Assembly (NCBI GenBank): GCA_035715725.1
Contig: DASTKT010000125.1
Location: 1-14,116, forward strand
Direction of reading: 5' to 3'
Length of the DNA stretch: 14,116 nt
DNA from: JADGGV01 sp035715725
GTDB taxonomy: Bacteria; Gemmatimonadota; Gemmatimonadetes; Longimicrobiales; RSA9
Shown here: positions 1-8,482 of the stretch, piece by piece
Position numbering within the stretch: the stretch's first letter is position 1
How the letters are laid out: each line of letters starts with the position of its first letter
Translations under genes and position numbers: made by a program
The notes under the pieces: generated by a model
What the model saw: the letters and a program-made list of their open reading frames with translations, nothing else
Told to the model about the DNA's origin: nothing
Databases searched by the model: none

Positions 1-46
1 CCGGGTACGCGGCGGAACGCCCGGGCCGGCTCCCGGGGAATCCGTT

Positions 47-94
47 GTGATTCAAAAGGAAAGCGCCCGGCGGCGTGCTTCCCACCGGGCGCTT
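47..94 (-). terminator. Intrinsic terminator-like hairpin downstream of parB
   Basis: The arms 61-70 (AAGCGCCCGG) and 85-94 (CCGGGCGCTT) are perfectly complementary over 10 bp, with a 14-nt loop. Read on the minus strand, the hairpin is followed by TTCCTTTTGA, a T-rich tail. That is the direction of transcription out of parB, whose stop is about 260 nt earlier. The plus strand has no T tract after the stem, so the minus orientation is preferred. The large loop and the distance from parB are the weak points. Confidence 0.55.
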
Positions 95-355
95 CCACGA
101 TCCCCGAATACCCTCGAACGCCCGGCACCCCTCCGCGTCTCCGCGTCTCCGCGTGAGGTGCCGTTCGAGGAGCCGGCCGCGCCGGCGAACGTGCCGCAGG
201 CTCCGGCGCCCAACGGCCGGCTTCCCGGAACCGGCAGGCTCCCGCGTCTCCCCGAACCGCCCGGCGAACGCCCCGCCGCGGGCTCACCGCCTTCGCGTGG
301 CAGCCGACGCGCCTGGCCGCGGGCCGGGGCCAGGGGGGAGCGCGGCGCGCCCGGC
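95..355. other. Gene-free region downstream of parB with a short tandem repeat
   Basis: No convincing gene is seen. Open frames here are Arg/Pro/Ala-rich shadows of a G+C-rich sequence. The only clear structure is three exact tandem copies of the 8-mer CTCCGCGT at 131-154. Confidence 0.5.
131..154. repeat. Three tandem copies of an 8-bp unit (CTCCGCGT)
   Basis: Positions 131-138, 139-146 and 147-154 are identical 8-mers in direct tandem. It is a microsatellite-like array in a non-coding interval between parB and the hairpin at 61-94. No function is proposed. Confidence 0.85.
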
Positions 356-1237
356 TCAGCCCCGCGCGCGCTCCTCGAGGGCGTCGACGAGGGAGCGCAG
401 GCGCTCCGCGAGCTCGCGCGCCTCGGCGGGCTTGAGCTCGTCGACGCGGCGGGCGAGGCGGAGCGTGAGGGTGCCGCGGCGGGTCTCGTCCCACTGGAAT
501 CCGGGCGCGCGGGCGCGGTCGCGGGCGCCGTCGCCGAGCAGGTCGCGCAGCAGTCCGTCGACGGCCTTGCGGCCGCCCTGCGCGGCGCCGAGCAGGCGCG
601 CCTTGGGCACGTCGGAGAGCGCGCGATTTACGGCGTAAACGTCGAGATTCGCGCGCTCTGCCGCCATTTTCGCGGCCTCGGCGATCGCGTCCGCGATGCG
701 CAGGCGCTGGTTGACCCAGGCCGCCGACTTGCCCACGGCGGCGGCGAGCTGCTCCTGCGCGAGGGGGAGGCCGGCGCGCGCCCGGGCATCCCGCAGCAGC
801 TGCACGGCACGAGCCTCCTCCCACGCCGACAGGTCGGCACGATGCAGGTTCTCCGCGGCACCGATGGCCGCGGCGGTGGAATCATCGACGTCGCGGACCC
901 GGGCCAGGATCGTCGCCGCCTCCAGGTGCCGGATCGCCCGCCAGCGGCGCTCACCGGCCAGCAGCTCGAAGCGGTCGCCGGGACGCGGCCGCACCAACAC
1001 CGGCTGCTGCAGGCCGTGCGTGCGAATGCTCGAGGCCAGCTCCTCCAGCTCGCCCGCGCGGAATGTGACCCGCGGCTGGAACGGGCTCGGATCGATGCGC
1101 GCGGGATCGATCTCGCGCAGCGTCTCGGCGCCCGACTCCGCGCCGCCCATCGCCTGGAGCAGGTCGGCGAAATTGCTGCCATGCCCTCGAGCCAGCGGCC
1201 CGGCGGCCCCCCGGATCCCGCTCTTACGCGCCGGCAC
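356..1237 (-). CDS. parB: ParB/Spo0J-type DNA-partition protein (CTPase, centromere binding)
   Basis: The 293-residue protein has the ParB order. An N-terminal ParB/Srx domain covers about 40-137, with the CTP-contacting motifs GLQQPVLVRP (75-84), GERRWRA (95-101) and ENLHRADL (129-136). A helix-turn-helix region follows at about 160-205 (EQLAAAVGKSAAWVNQRLR, 162-180). The charged C-terminal helix (268-291) could be a dimerisation segment. By family knowledge it binds parS, loads as a CTP-dependent clamp and stimulates ParA. The GTG start at 1237 is preceded by GGGGAGG at short spacing and overlaps the end of parA by 14 bp, which indicates translational coupling. The N-terminus lacks a clear canonical chromosomal ParB ALGRGL motif. 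A parS-like palindrome lies within the gene at 627-639. Confidence 0.9.
   Translation of the reverse strand: MPARKSGIRGAAGPLARGHGSNFADLLQAMGGAESGAETLREIDPARIDPSPFQPRVTFRAGELEELASSIRTHGLQQPVLVRPRPGDRFELLAGERRWRAIRHLEAATILARVRDVDDSTAAAIGAAENLHRADLSAWEEARAVQLLRDARARAGLPLAQEQLAAAVGKSAAWVNQRLRIADAIAEAAKMAAERANLDVYAVNRALSDVPKARLLGAAQGGRKAVDGLLRDLLGDGARDRARAPGFQWDETRRGTLTLRLARRVDELKPAEARELAERLRSLVDALEERARG
627..639. promoter_or_regulatory. Second parS-like palindrome, inside parB
   Basis: TTTACG-G-CGTAAA has 6-bp arms around a single central G. The 17-bp window 625-641 matches 13 of 17 positions of the palindrome upstream of parA (2224-2240), with the same centre ACGGCGT and the same 1-nt spacing. 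Centromere sites within or beside par genes are common. The site also encodes a normal stretch of ParB (Tyr-Ala-Val-Asn), so coincidence is possible. Confidence 0.4.
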
Positions 1238-1943
1238 GCTGCCTCCCCGCGAAGAGGTCCTCGGCCACCTCGGCGGCCAGTTGACGGTACGCCTCGGCGG
1301 CCCTCGACCGCGGCGCGTAGACGGTAATCGGCATCCCGTACGCCGGCGCCTCGACGACCCGGACGTCCTCGGGGACCTCGCTCCGGTAGAGGACGCCGGG
1401 GAACGATTCGTCGAGACCCGCCCGGATGTCGGCGGTGACCGCCCGGCGCGACTGCACCCGGACCAGCGCCGCGCGCATCCGGGGCGAGCGGCGGCCGAGC
1501 TGGGCGACGGCGCCCGCGATGTCGCGGATCCCCGGAAGCGCCATGGGCGCGGGGTCGATCGGCACGATCACGAGCCCCGCGGCGGCGAGGCCGGCCAGCG
1601 TGAGCGCCCCCAGGAACGGCGGGGTGTCGAGCACCGCGACGTCGGCGTTCCGGAGCACGCGGGCGAGGTACTCGTGGACGTCGGCGGAGCCCGCCATGGC
1701 GAGGGGCCGGCCACCGCGCAGGAGGTCGAGGGAGACGCCCGGAGCCAGTCGCACCGGCACGGCCGGCGCGCGCCACGGATCGGCCGCGGGCAGCTCCCCG
1801 ATGGCGAGCGTGCCGCTCGACTGCGGGTCGAGGTCGATCAGGAGCACGCGCTGGCCCTGCGCGGCCAGCTCCGCGGCCAGGGCGATGCTCGTCGTCGTCT
1901 TGGCGATGCCGCCCTTGGCGCCCGCCACGGTCAGGATGCGCAC
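1224..1943 (-). CDS. parA: ParA/Soj-type partition ATPase
   Basis: The 239-residue P-loop ATPase has a deviant Walker A motif, KGGIAKTT, at residues 10-17. It also has the DLDPQSSGT motif (37-45) and a Walker B-like strand, VAVLDTPP (102-109). By family knowledge, ParA binds DNA non-specifically as an ATP dimer, and ParB-triggered hydrolysis moves the centromere. I chose the GTG at 1943 because it begins the first beta strand two residues before ILTVAGAKGG and has AGGAAGG 11 nt upstream. The frame is open to 2054, but that extension is Arg/Pro-rich and unlike ParA. The lack of an N-terminal DNA-binding extension matches chromosomal Soj and small plasmid ParAs, not the large P1 type. It is directly coupled to parB. 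Confidence 0.9.
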   Translation of the reverse strand: MRILTVAGAKGGIAKTTTSIALAAELAAQGQRVLLIDLDPQSSGTLAIGELPAADPWRAPAVPVRLAPGVSLDLLRGGRPLAMAGSADVHEYLARVLRNADVAVLDTPPFLGALTLAGLAAAGLVIVPIDPAPMALPGIRDIAGAVAQLGRRSPRMRAALVRVQSRRAVTADIRAGLDESFPGVLYRSEVPEDVRVVEAPAYGMPITVYAPRSRAAEAYRQLAAEVAEDLFAGRQRAGA

Positions 1944-1985
1944 CGTCTTCGCTGCCTTCCTGTCTGTCCGAGGGAATCGCCACCC

Positions 1986-2036
1986 GCCGGCGCGAGCGCG
2001 CCGGCGCCGATCATGGGCGCGCCGCCGAGGCGGCGC
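1986..2036. repeat. Two adjacent inverted repeats just upstream of the parA start
   Basis: GCCGGCGCG-AG-CGCGCCGGC (1986-2005) and GCGCCGCC-GA-GGCGGCGC (2019-2036) are perfect palindromes with 2-nt centres. They begin 43 nt upstream of the chosen parA start, where a ParA/ParB autoregulatory operator could sit. G+C-only palindromes arise easily in such DNA, so the functional reading is weak. Confidence 0.4.
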
Positions 2037-2121
2037 AATTCGCCGGTGAGCCATTCCGGGCCCCGGCGGCGCCGCCGGCCGGCACCCCCGCGGACCGCCA
2101 TCCGCGCGGGCGCCGCGGGGC

Positions 2122-2160
2122 TCGCCGGCGCCCGGCCGAGGCGCGGCCGGGCGCCGGCGA
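2122..2160. repeat. Long perfect hairpin, 17-bp arms, 5-nt loop
   Basis: The left arm TCGCCGGCGCCCGGCCG (2122-2138) and the right arm 2144-2160 are exact reverse complements, separated by AGGCG. It is the longest perfect inverted repeat I found in the window. It lies about 180 bp upstream of parA and 64 bp from the parS-like site. No T tract follows on either strand, so an intrinsic terminator is not the obvious reading. Confidence 0.8.
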
Positions 2161-2223
2161 TCGACGCCCCGGCCGGTGTCCCGGAATTGTGTCGGCGACC
2201 CGCGCGTTCACGAGGCGCCACAA

Positions 2224-2240
2224 CGTTCACGGCGTGAACG
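2224..2240. promoter_or_regulatory. Candidate parS centromere site upstream of parA
   Basis: CGTTCACG-G-CGTGAACG is a perfect 8-bp-arm palindrome with a one-base centre. Its TTCAC/GTGAA arms resemble the chromosomal parS consensus TGTTTCACGTGAAACA. A further half-site CGTTCACG lies at 2205-2212, 19 bp upstream, and extends to GCGTTCACG at 2204-2212 to match the reverse of 2233-2241. A related palindrome is in parB (627-639). The location upstream of parA supports a partition site. The extra central base differs from canonical parS, so a divergent ParB specificity would be expected. Confidence 0.5.
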
Positions 2241-2442
2241 CGTCGCGCGATGGGGCCCGCGGACCCGTCCGGTCGGGACGACCGGCGGGCCGCGGGACGA
2301 CTCCTGCTCTGGTCCCCGGGGCCCGACGAAGGTCGGGGGTGAAGGGCGATCGGGCAAGGGCGAGTCGCGGGAGGAGGCGCGAAAAGGCGCGGAGGCGCGG
2401 GGTGAGGAGGCGCGGGCGCGGAGGCCGGAAAATGCGTTGGCT

Positions 2443-2490
2443 CGGAGGCTCGGAGGCTGGGAGGCTGGAAGGCTAGGAGGCCGGGAGGCT
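2443..2490. repeat. Six tandem 8-bp units (consensus GGGAGGCT)
   Basis: The units are CGGAGGCT, CGGAGGCT, GGGAGGCT, GGAAGGCT, AGGAGGCC and GGGAGGCT, in register with no gaps. A more degenerate CGTTGGCT precedes them at 2435-2442. Strand asymmetry is strong, with purines on the plus strand. The array lies 65 bp past the end of the lipoprotein gene. Confidence 0.85.
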
Positions 2491-2555
2491 CACAGGAGCG
2501 GCCCTGCCCCCTGCCCCCCCGGCCTCCCGCCCCCTGTGCCGACCCTCGACCCCGC

Positions 2556-2921
2556 CTATTGCGAGAGCGTCACGCGGGTGACCTCCCCTTTATCGAGGTC
2601 GACCTCCTTCGTGACGGTGTGGGTGTGGTCCTCGTCCTGCGCCACGACGGTGATCCGGTCGGCGGCGCGGTTCGGAATGGTGAATCGCTTCGTCGCGTTC
2701 GCCTCGACCGGGCCGAGGACGGTGGGCTCCTGGCCGCTCCACTGATACGAGACGATCATGGTGTGGGGCATCGGGTTCACGACTTCGAGCGTGAAGGGGG
2801 CGTTCTTCACGGCCGACGGGGCGGGCGTGGGCTCCTCGGTGGAGCCGGGCGGCGGGGCGCACGCCACGAGGGCGGCGAGGGCCGCGGCCGCGAGGAAGCC
2901 GGTGATCGGGTTGGTTCGCAT
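2556..2921 (-). CDS. Small secreted lipoprotein of unknown function
   Basis: The 121-residue protein has an N-terminal signal, MRTNPITGFLAAAALAALVAC, with lipobox LVAC and the lipidated cysteine at residue 21. A Pro/Ser/Thr-rich linker (22-39) follows, then a roughly 80-residue domain predicted from the sequence to be mostly beta strand (TLEVVNPMPHTMIVSYQW, later RFTIPNRAADRITVVAQDED). Two short His/Thr-rich strands, DHTHTVTKEVDL, occur near the end. The pattern resembles an immunoglobulin-like fold, but I cannot name a family. The ATG at 2921 has a G-rich ribosome site (AGGGGG, 5 nt) and begins the signal peptide. The frame extends upstream to 3164 but the extension is not protein-like. It follows the permease gene by about 136 bp on the same strand. 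Confidence 0.8.
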   Translation of the reverse strand: MRTNPITGFLAAAALAALVACAPPPGSTEEPTPAPSAVKNAPFTLEVVNPMPHTMIVSYQWSGQEPTVLGPVEANATKRFTIPNRAADRITVVAQDEDHTHTVTKEVDLDKGEVTRVTLSQ

Positions 2922-2993
2922 GGTCTCCCCCTCTGCTAGGGCTGGTCGGAGGCGGCGATGCATTTTCTGTGCGCCGTGCCGCTGGCGCGACCC

Positions 2994-3025
2994 GGCCCCG
3001 GAGCGTCCGTGGACGCCCCGGGGCC
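2994..3025 (-). terminator. Terminator-like hairpin after the permease gene
   Basis: GGCCCCGG-A-GCGTCC (2994-3008) pairs with GGACGC-C-CCGGGGCC (3011-3025): 14 paired bases with one A/C mismatch. It lies 33 nt after the permease stop and 73 nt before the lipoprotein start, a natural place to end or attenuate the permease transcript. No T tract follows on the minus strand, so an intrinsic terminator is unproven. Confidence 0.4.
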
Positions 3026-3057
3026 TGGTGTTCGGGCGCCGGCCGGCGGCGCCGGAT

Positions 3058-5496
<2,439 letters not shown>

Positions 5497-5531
5497 CCGG
5501 ACTCCTTGGCGGGGAAGATGCGGTGCGACGG

Positions 5532-5553
5532 GCCGGTCCGCGGACGGACCGGC
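5532..5553. repeat. Inverted repeat between the esterase and permease genes
   Basis: GCCGGTCCG-CGGA-CGGACCGGC is a perfect 9-bp stem with a 4-nt loop. It sits 36 bp upstream of the permease ATG and 144 bp past the esterase stop. It could be an operator or leader hairpin for the permease, or a terminator for the esterase. The missing T tract makes a terminator less likely. Confidence 0.5.
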
Positions 5554-5696
5554 GCGTGCGAGGCGCGTGCCGGTGCGAGAAATTCAGCAACGGCAAGGGA
5601 GGGACGGCCGCTGCGGCGGGCGGGGCGCGCCGCGATGTGTCCGGCGTCGGGCAGCCGGGTCCCGGATGCGAGACGCGGCGAGGACGCGTCGCCGGC

Positions 5697-7472
5697 TCAG
5701 GGGTGCCAGCTACGCACGTCGGCGGCGGGCGGGGCGTGCCGGGCCATGTAGTCCGCGAGCACCGTCACGACCTCCGCGTTGCTGAGCGCCTGGCCCGGCC
5801 GCGTCGGGCTCGCGCCGATCCAGCAGTGGGGCTTCCCCGGGCCGTACTCGAAGCTCGCGTCGGCGGGCGGGTTGGTGCGCGCGCGGAGCGAGTCGTCCAG
5901 CAGGTGCACGGCGTCGTCCAGGTACCACGTGTCGTCCTCGCCCACGGTGACGTGGAGCTTGCCGCGCAGCTTCGGGCCCAGCGTCGCCCAGTTGCGGGCG
6001 AGGTAGGCGTTCAGGTCGGTATGCTCGCGCCACCAGGAGGCGACGCCGCGATCGATCGCGCCGGTGACCGGATCCCAGACGCGGGCCGGATAGCCGTTCG
6101 CGGCGACGGGGCCGTAGGCCGCCTCCCAGATCGCCCACTGGCCACCGGAACGGGCGTCGGGGCCGACGGCGCGCTCGAAGTCGTTCTCCTGACGGATCGT
6201 CTCGGTGACGTTGCCGTCCGGCAGCCGGCCACCGGGCCGCTCGAGGCGCAGCCAGCCGCTCGCGCGCGAGTACGCGTTCTCGTCCCGGTAGAGGTCGACG
6301 AGCTGGTGGTAGTGGAAGTCGACCGGGTCCGGGCACCACCCCCACGTGCCGCCGAAGAAGTCCGGGTTGAAGACCTGTACGGCCAGCGCCTCCCAGCCGC
6401 CCGTGGAGCCGCCGGCGACGACGCGCGCCCACGGCTCCGGGATGATCCGGAACGTGCGCTCGAGGTACGGGATCAGCTCGTTCGTGATGGCGTCGCCGTA
6501 GGGGCCGACGTTCGGCGAGTTCAGCCAGTACGACGTGTCGTAGTACGGGTTCGCGTCGCGGATCGAGACGGCGATCACGCGGGGCGCCGCGTCGCTCATC
6601 CACCACTCGGCGAAGCCGGCGCCCCTCCCCTGCTGCGCCTGGCCGGGCGCGAAGCCGAACGGCGCGCGGTCGCCCGGGAAGTGACCGGCGTAGTAGACGA
6701 CGGGGTAGCGCACACTGCCGCGCTCGTCGTAGCCGCGGGGGAGCAGCACGTTCGCGCCGATGTACATGTCCCGGCCCCAGAACGCCGAGAGCAGCGCGCT
6801 CCGAATCTTCACGAAGCGCACCTGCGGGCGGTCCGGCGGGTTGCCCTGCTGGAGCACGCCGCCGCGCGCCAGCGGCTGGAGCGGCGGCAGCACCTCGGTC
6901 AGGTCGAGGCGGACCTCGCCGCCGATCTTCGGGTCCAGGTGGATGCGCGCCGGCCGCGAGTACGCGTTGCCCGGCGAGATCCAGAGGTTCTGCCCGTCGC
7001 CGGCGTCCGCGTGCATCCGCAGCGTGTGTCCGTCCGCCCGCCGGTACGTCGTGTAGACGCTGAGGAAGCCCTGCACCCAGTAGTCGCCGGGGGGGAGGTC
7101 GGCGAAGCGGGCGAACGGGTAGCCGACGACGCCCGTGTCGCCCGCGGCGATCGTCCGCGTCTCGCCGGCCGCGACACCCGACACGTCCGCGCCCCACAGC
7201 GGGATCCCCTGCACGTCGACCTGCAGCCGCGGCTCCCGCTCGTTCTCGCGGGCGACGAGGACGAACATCCGGCCGGTCACCGGCACCTCGAGGCCCAGCG
7301 CCGCGATCCGGCTCGCCGCCTCGGGCGTCAGCCGGAGCGTGACGCGAAGGCCGTTCGGGCCGCCCGCGGTCCTCCGCGGCAAGCGCGGCACGCTCGGCCC
7401 GGCGAGCGCCGCCAGCCCGAGCAGCCCGGCGCCGACGCCCATCGCGAGGATGAGGCGGAAGCGTGAGAGCAT
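5697..7472 (-). CDS. Esterase-family alpha/beta hydrolase (PF00756-like), exported
   Basis: The 591-residue protein begins with a hydrophobic signal or anchor (about 6-25, RLILAMGVGAGLLGLAALAG). A beta-rich N-terminal region (40-200) precedes an enterochelin-esterase-like catalytic domain from about 225. The nucleophile elbow is GGSTGG with Ser356. The likely acid is in GEDDTWYLDD (511-520) and the histidine is His549 in KPHCW, so a Ser-Asp-His triad is complete. An oxyanion strand, YPVVYYAGHFPGD, is at 256-268. Aromatic insertions (FFGGTWGWCPDPVDFHYH, 372-389) would shape the substrate pocket. Relatives hydrolyse ester or siderophore bonds, but the substrate here is unknown. The ATG at 7472 has GGGAG 7 nt upstream. 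An AT-rich patch (TATTTT on the minus strand, about 7507-7512) in the 102-bp upstream gap may be its promoter. Confidence 0.88.
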   Translation of the reverse strand: MLSRFRLILAMGVGAGLLGLAALAGPSVPRLPRRTAGGPNGLRVTLRLTPEAASRIAALGLEVPVTGRMFVLVARENEREPRLQVDVQGIPLWGADVSGVAAGETRTIAAGDTGVVGYPFARFADLPPGDYWVQGFLSVYTTYRRADGHTLRMHADAGDGQNLWISPGNAYSRPARIHLDPKIGGEVRLDLTEVLPPLQPLARGGVLQQGNPPDRPQVRFVKIRSALLSAFWGRDMYIGANVLLPRGYDERGSVRYPVVYYAGHFPGDRAPFGFAPGQAQQGRGAGFAEWWMSDAAPRVIAVSIRDANPYYDTSYWLNSPNVGPYGDAITNELIPYLERTFRIIPEPWARVVAGGSTGGWEALAVQVFNPDFFGGTWGWCPDPVDFHYHQLVDLYRDENAYSRASGWLRLERPGGRLPDGNVTETIRQENDFERAVGPDARSGGQWAIWEAAYGPVAANGYPARVWDPVTGAIDRGVASWWREHTDLNAYLARNWATLGPKLRGKLHVTVGEDDTWYLDDAVHLLDDSLRARTNPPADASFEYGPGKPHCWIGASPTRPGQALSNAEVVTVLADYMARHAPPAADVRSWHP

Positions 7473-7574
7473 GCGCAGTCTCCCGTTCGGGGTGGTCGAG
7501 GCGGCGAAAATACGACGACGGCGGCGGGGGCGGACAGGGCGGGAGCCGCGCTCGAGCCACGGCTCCGGGCGCCC

Positions 7575-8357
7575 TCACAGCGTCGGATCGATCGCCGCGA
7601 GCCGGTGGGCGAGGGGCGGATGCGTCGACAGCCACTGCCCGACGGACATCCACCAGCCGGTCATGTCGGCGCGCTGGCGCGCGAACGCGCGGCGATTGAC
7701 CGCCGGCGCCAGCGCGCCGCCCGCCGCCAGGATCGTGAGCCCGAGCAACGCCGACTCCCGGTCCCCGGCGCCGGCCAGCCCCCAGCGGTCGCAGGTGTAC
7801 TCGCGCGCGCGGGAGAGCGCCTTGCCGAGGAACGGGACCATCAGTGCGGGGAAGATCAGCCACCGCCAGCGGAAGTGCCCGGCCCGGATATGGCCGAGCT
7901 CGTGCCCGATGATCATGTCCGCCGCCGCCCTGTTCTCGCCGCACGCCTCCAGCAGATCCGAGTAGAGGACGACGAGGCTCGAGCCGAGGAACTTCGTCGC
8001 GAACGCGTTCAACGCCCCGCCGGCCTGCATCAGGTAGACGTCCGGCAGCGGCTCGAGCCCCATCCGCCGGGCGAGGCGCTGCACCCGCTCGTGCAGCTCC
8101 GGGAACTGCTCGGGGCTCAGCCGGACGCCGTTGCCCCGAATGTGCGCCACGAACACAGCGTGCATGACGAAGAAGAACAAGCCGAACAGCGCGCCGTACA
8201 GGAGCCCCACGAGGCTGACGGCGAGCGCGCCCCAGGCCACGATCGACACGACGACGCAGGCGATGAAGAGTGGCCGCTCCGTGCCCCACGGCTCGACCTG
8301 GATTCCGCCGGAGCCGATGTGCATGGACGTGGCTGTGGACGAGGTGACCGGACTCAT
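7575..8357 (-). CDS. M48-family zinc metallopeptidase (HtpX/Ste24-like), membrane
   Basis: The 260-residue membrane protease has the zinc motif HELGH at 152-156 and the third ligand probably Glu186 in AREYTCD. The family C-terminal STHPPLAHRLAAI is at 244-256. Two hydrophobic helices (about 30-72) precede the catalytic domain and a short hydrophobic pair (about 166-180) follows it. ALNAFAT and SSLVVLYSDLLE (115-137) are typical M48 motifs. The family cleaves membrane or misfolded proteins, and substrates vary. The ATG at 8357 is accepted as the first in-frame start with family-like spacing, but its ribosome site is weak. An alternative Met is at residue 12. It is the next minus-strand gene after the MerB-like gene, separated by a 125-bp gap with nested inverted repeats, so co-transcription is uncertain. 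Confidence 0.9.
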   Translation of the reverse strand: MSPVTSSTATSMHIGSGGIQVEPWGTERPLFIACVVVSIVAWGALAVSLVGLLYGALFGLFFFVMHAVFVAHIRGNGVRLSPEQFPELHERVQRLARRMGLEPLPDVYLMQAGGALNAFATKFLGSSLVVLYSDLLEACGENRAAADMIIGHELGHIRAGHFRWRWLIFPALMVPFLGKALSRAREYTCDRWGLAGAGDRESALLGLTILAAGGALAPAVNRRAFARQRADMTGWWMSVGQWLSTHPPLAHRLAAIDPTL

Positions 8358-8384
8358 AGGGATTCTCGCGGATGGGGACTGGAA

Positions 8385-8425
8385 GGCACTACATGGACCA
8401 CGCGCGATCCATACCTAACAGTGCC
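8385..8425 (-). promoter_or_regulatory. Nested inverted repeats between the MerB-like and M48 genes
   Basis: The outer arms GGCACT (8385-8390) and AGTGCC (8420-8425) enclose inner arms ATGGA (8393-8397) and TCCAT (8408-8412). On the minus strand this sits 58 nt past the MerB-like stop and 28 nt before the M48 start codon. It could be a terminator for the first unit or a leader hairpin for M48. There is no T tract. Confidence 0.3.
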
Positions 8426-8482
8426 CCCGCATAACCGCAACGTCGTCGTACCGCGGATGGATACAGGCGCTGGCAATACCGC

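Larger units (their letters stand above)
1944..2555. other. Gene-free, inverted-repeat-rich region upstream of parA
   Basis: This 612-bp stretch separates parA from the lipoprotein gene and contains no convincing gene. From parA outward it holds palindromes at 1986-2005 (9-bp arms) and 2019-2036 (8-bp arms), a 17-bp-arm hairpin at 2122-2160 and a parS-like palindrome at 2224-2240. A purine-rich stretch from about 2325 to 2430 and a six-copy 8-mer array (2443-2490) follow. A partition site or a replication/segregation control region is the most reasonable reading. No repA-like gene is in the window. Confidence 0.5.

Noticed and set aside
47..1327. Long plus-strand reading frame over the parB gene
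   Set aside because: It is antisense to ParB, with Arg/Ala/Gly-rich low-complexity translation and no family motifs. It is a typical high-G+C shadow frame.
1944..2054. Longer parA beginning at 2054
   Set aside because: The 37-residue extension is Arg-rich without family similarity, crosses two palindromes, and a good ribosome site precedes the GTG at 1943.
2483..2538. Possible pseudoknot or hairpin from GGGAGGC/GCCTCCC and CACAGG/CCTGTG
   Set aside because: The two pairings cross rather than nest, and one arm is part of the tandem array, so a real structure is not supported.
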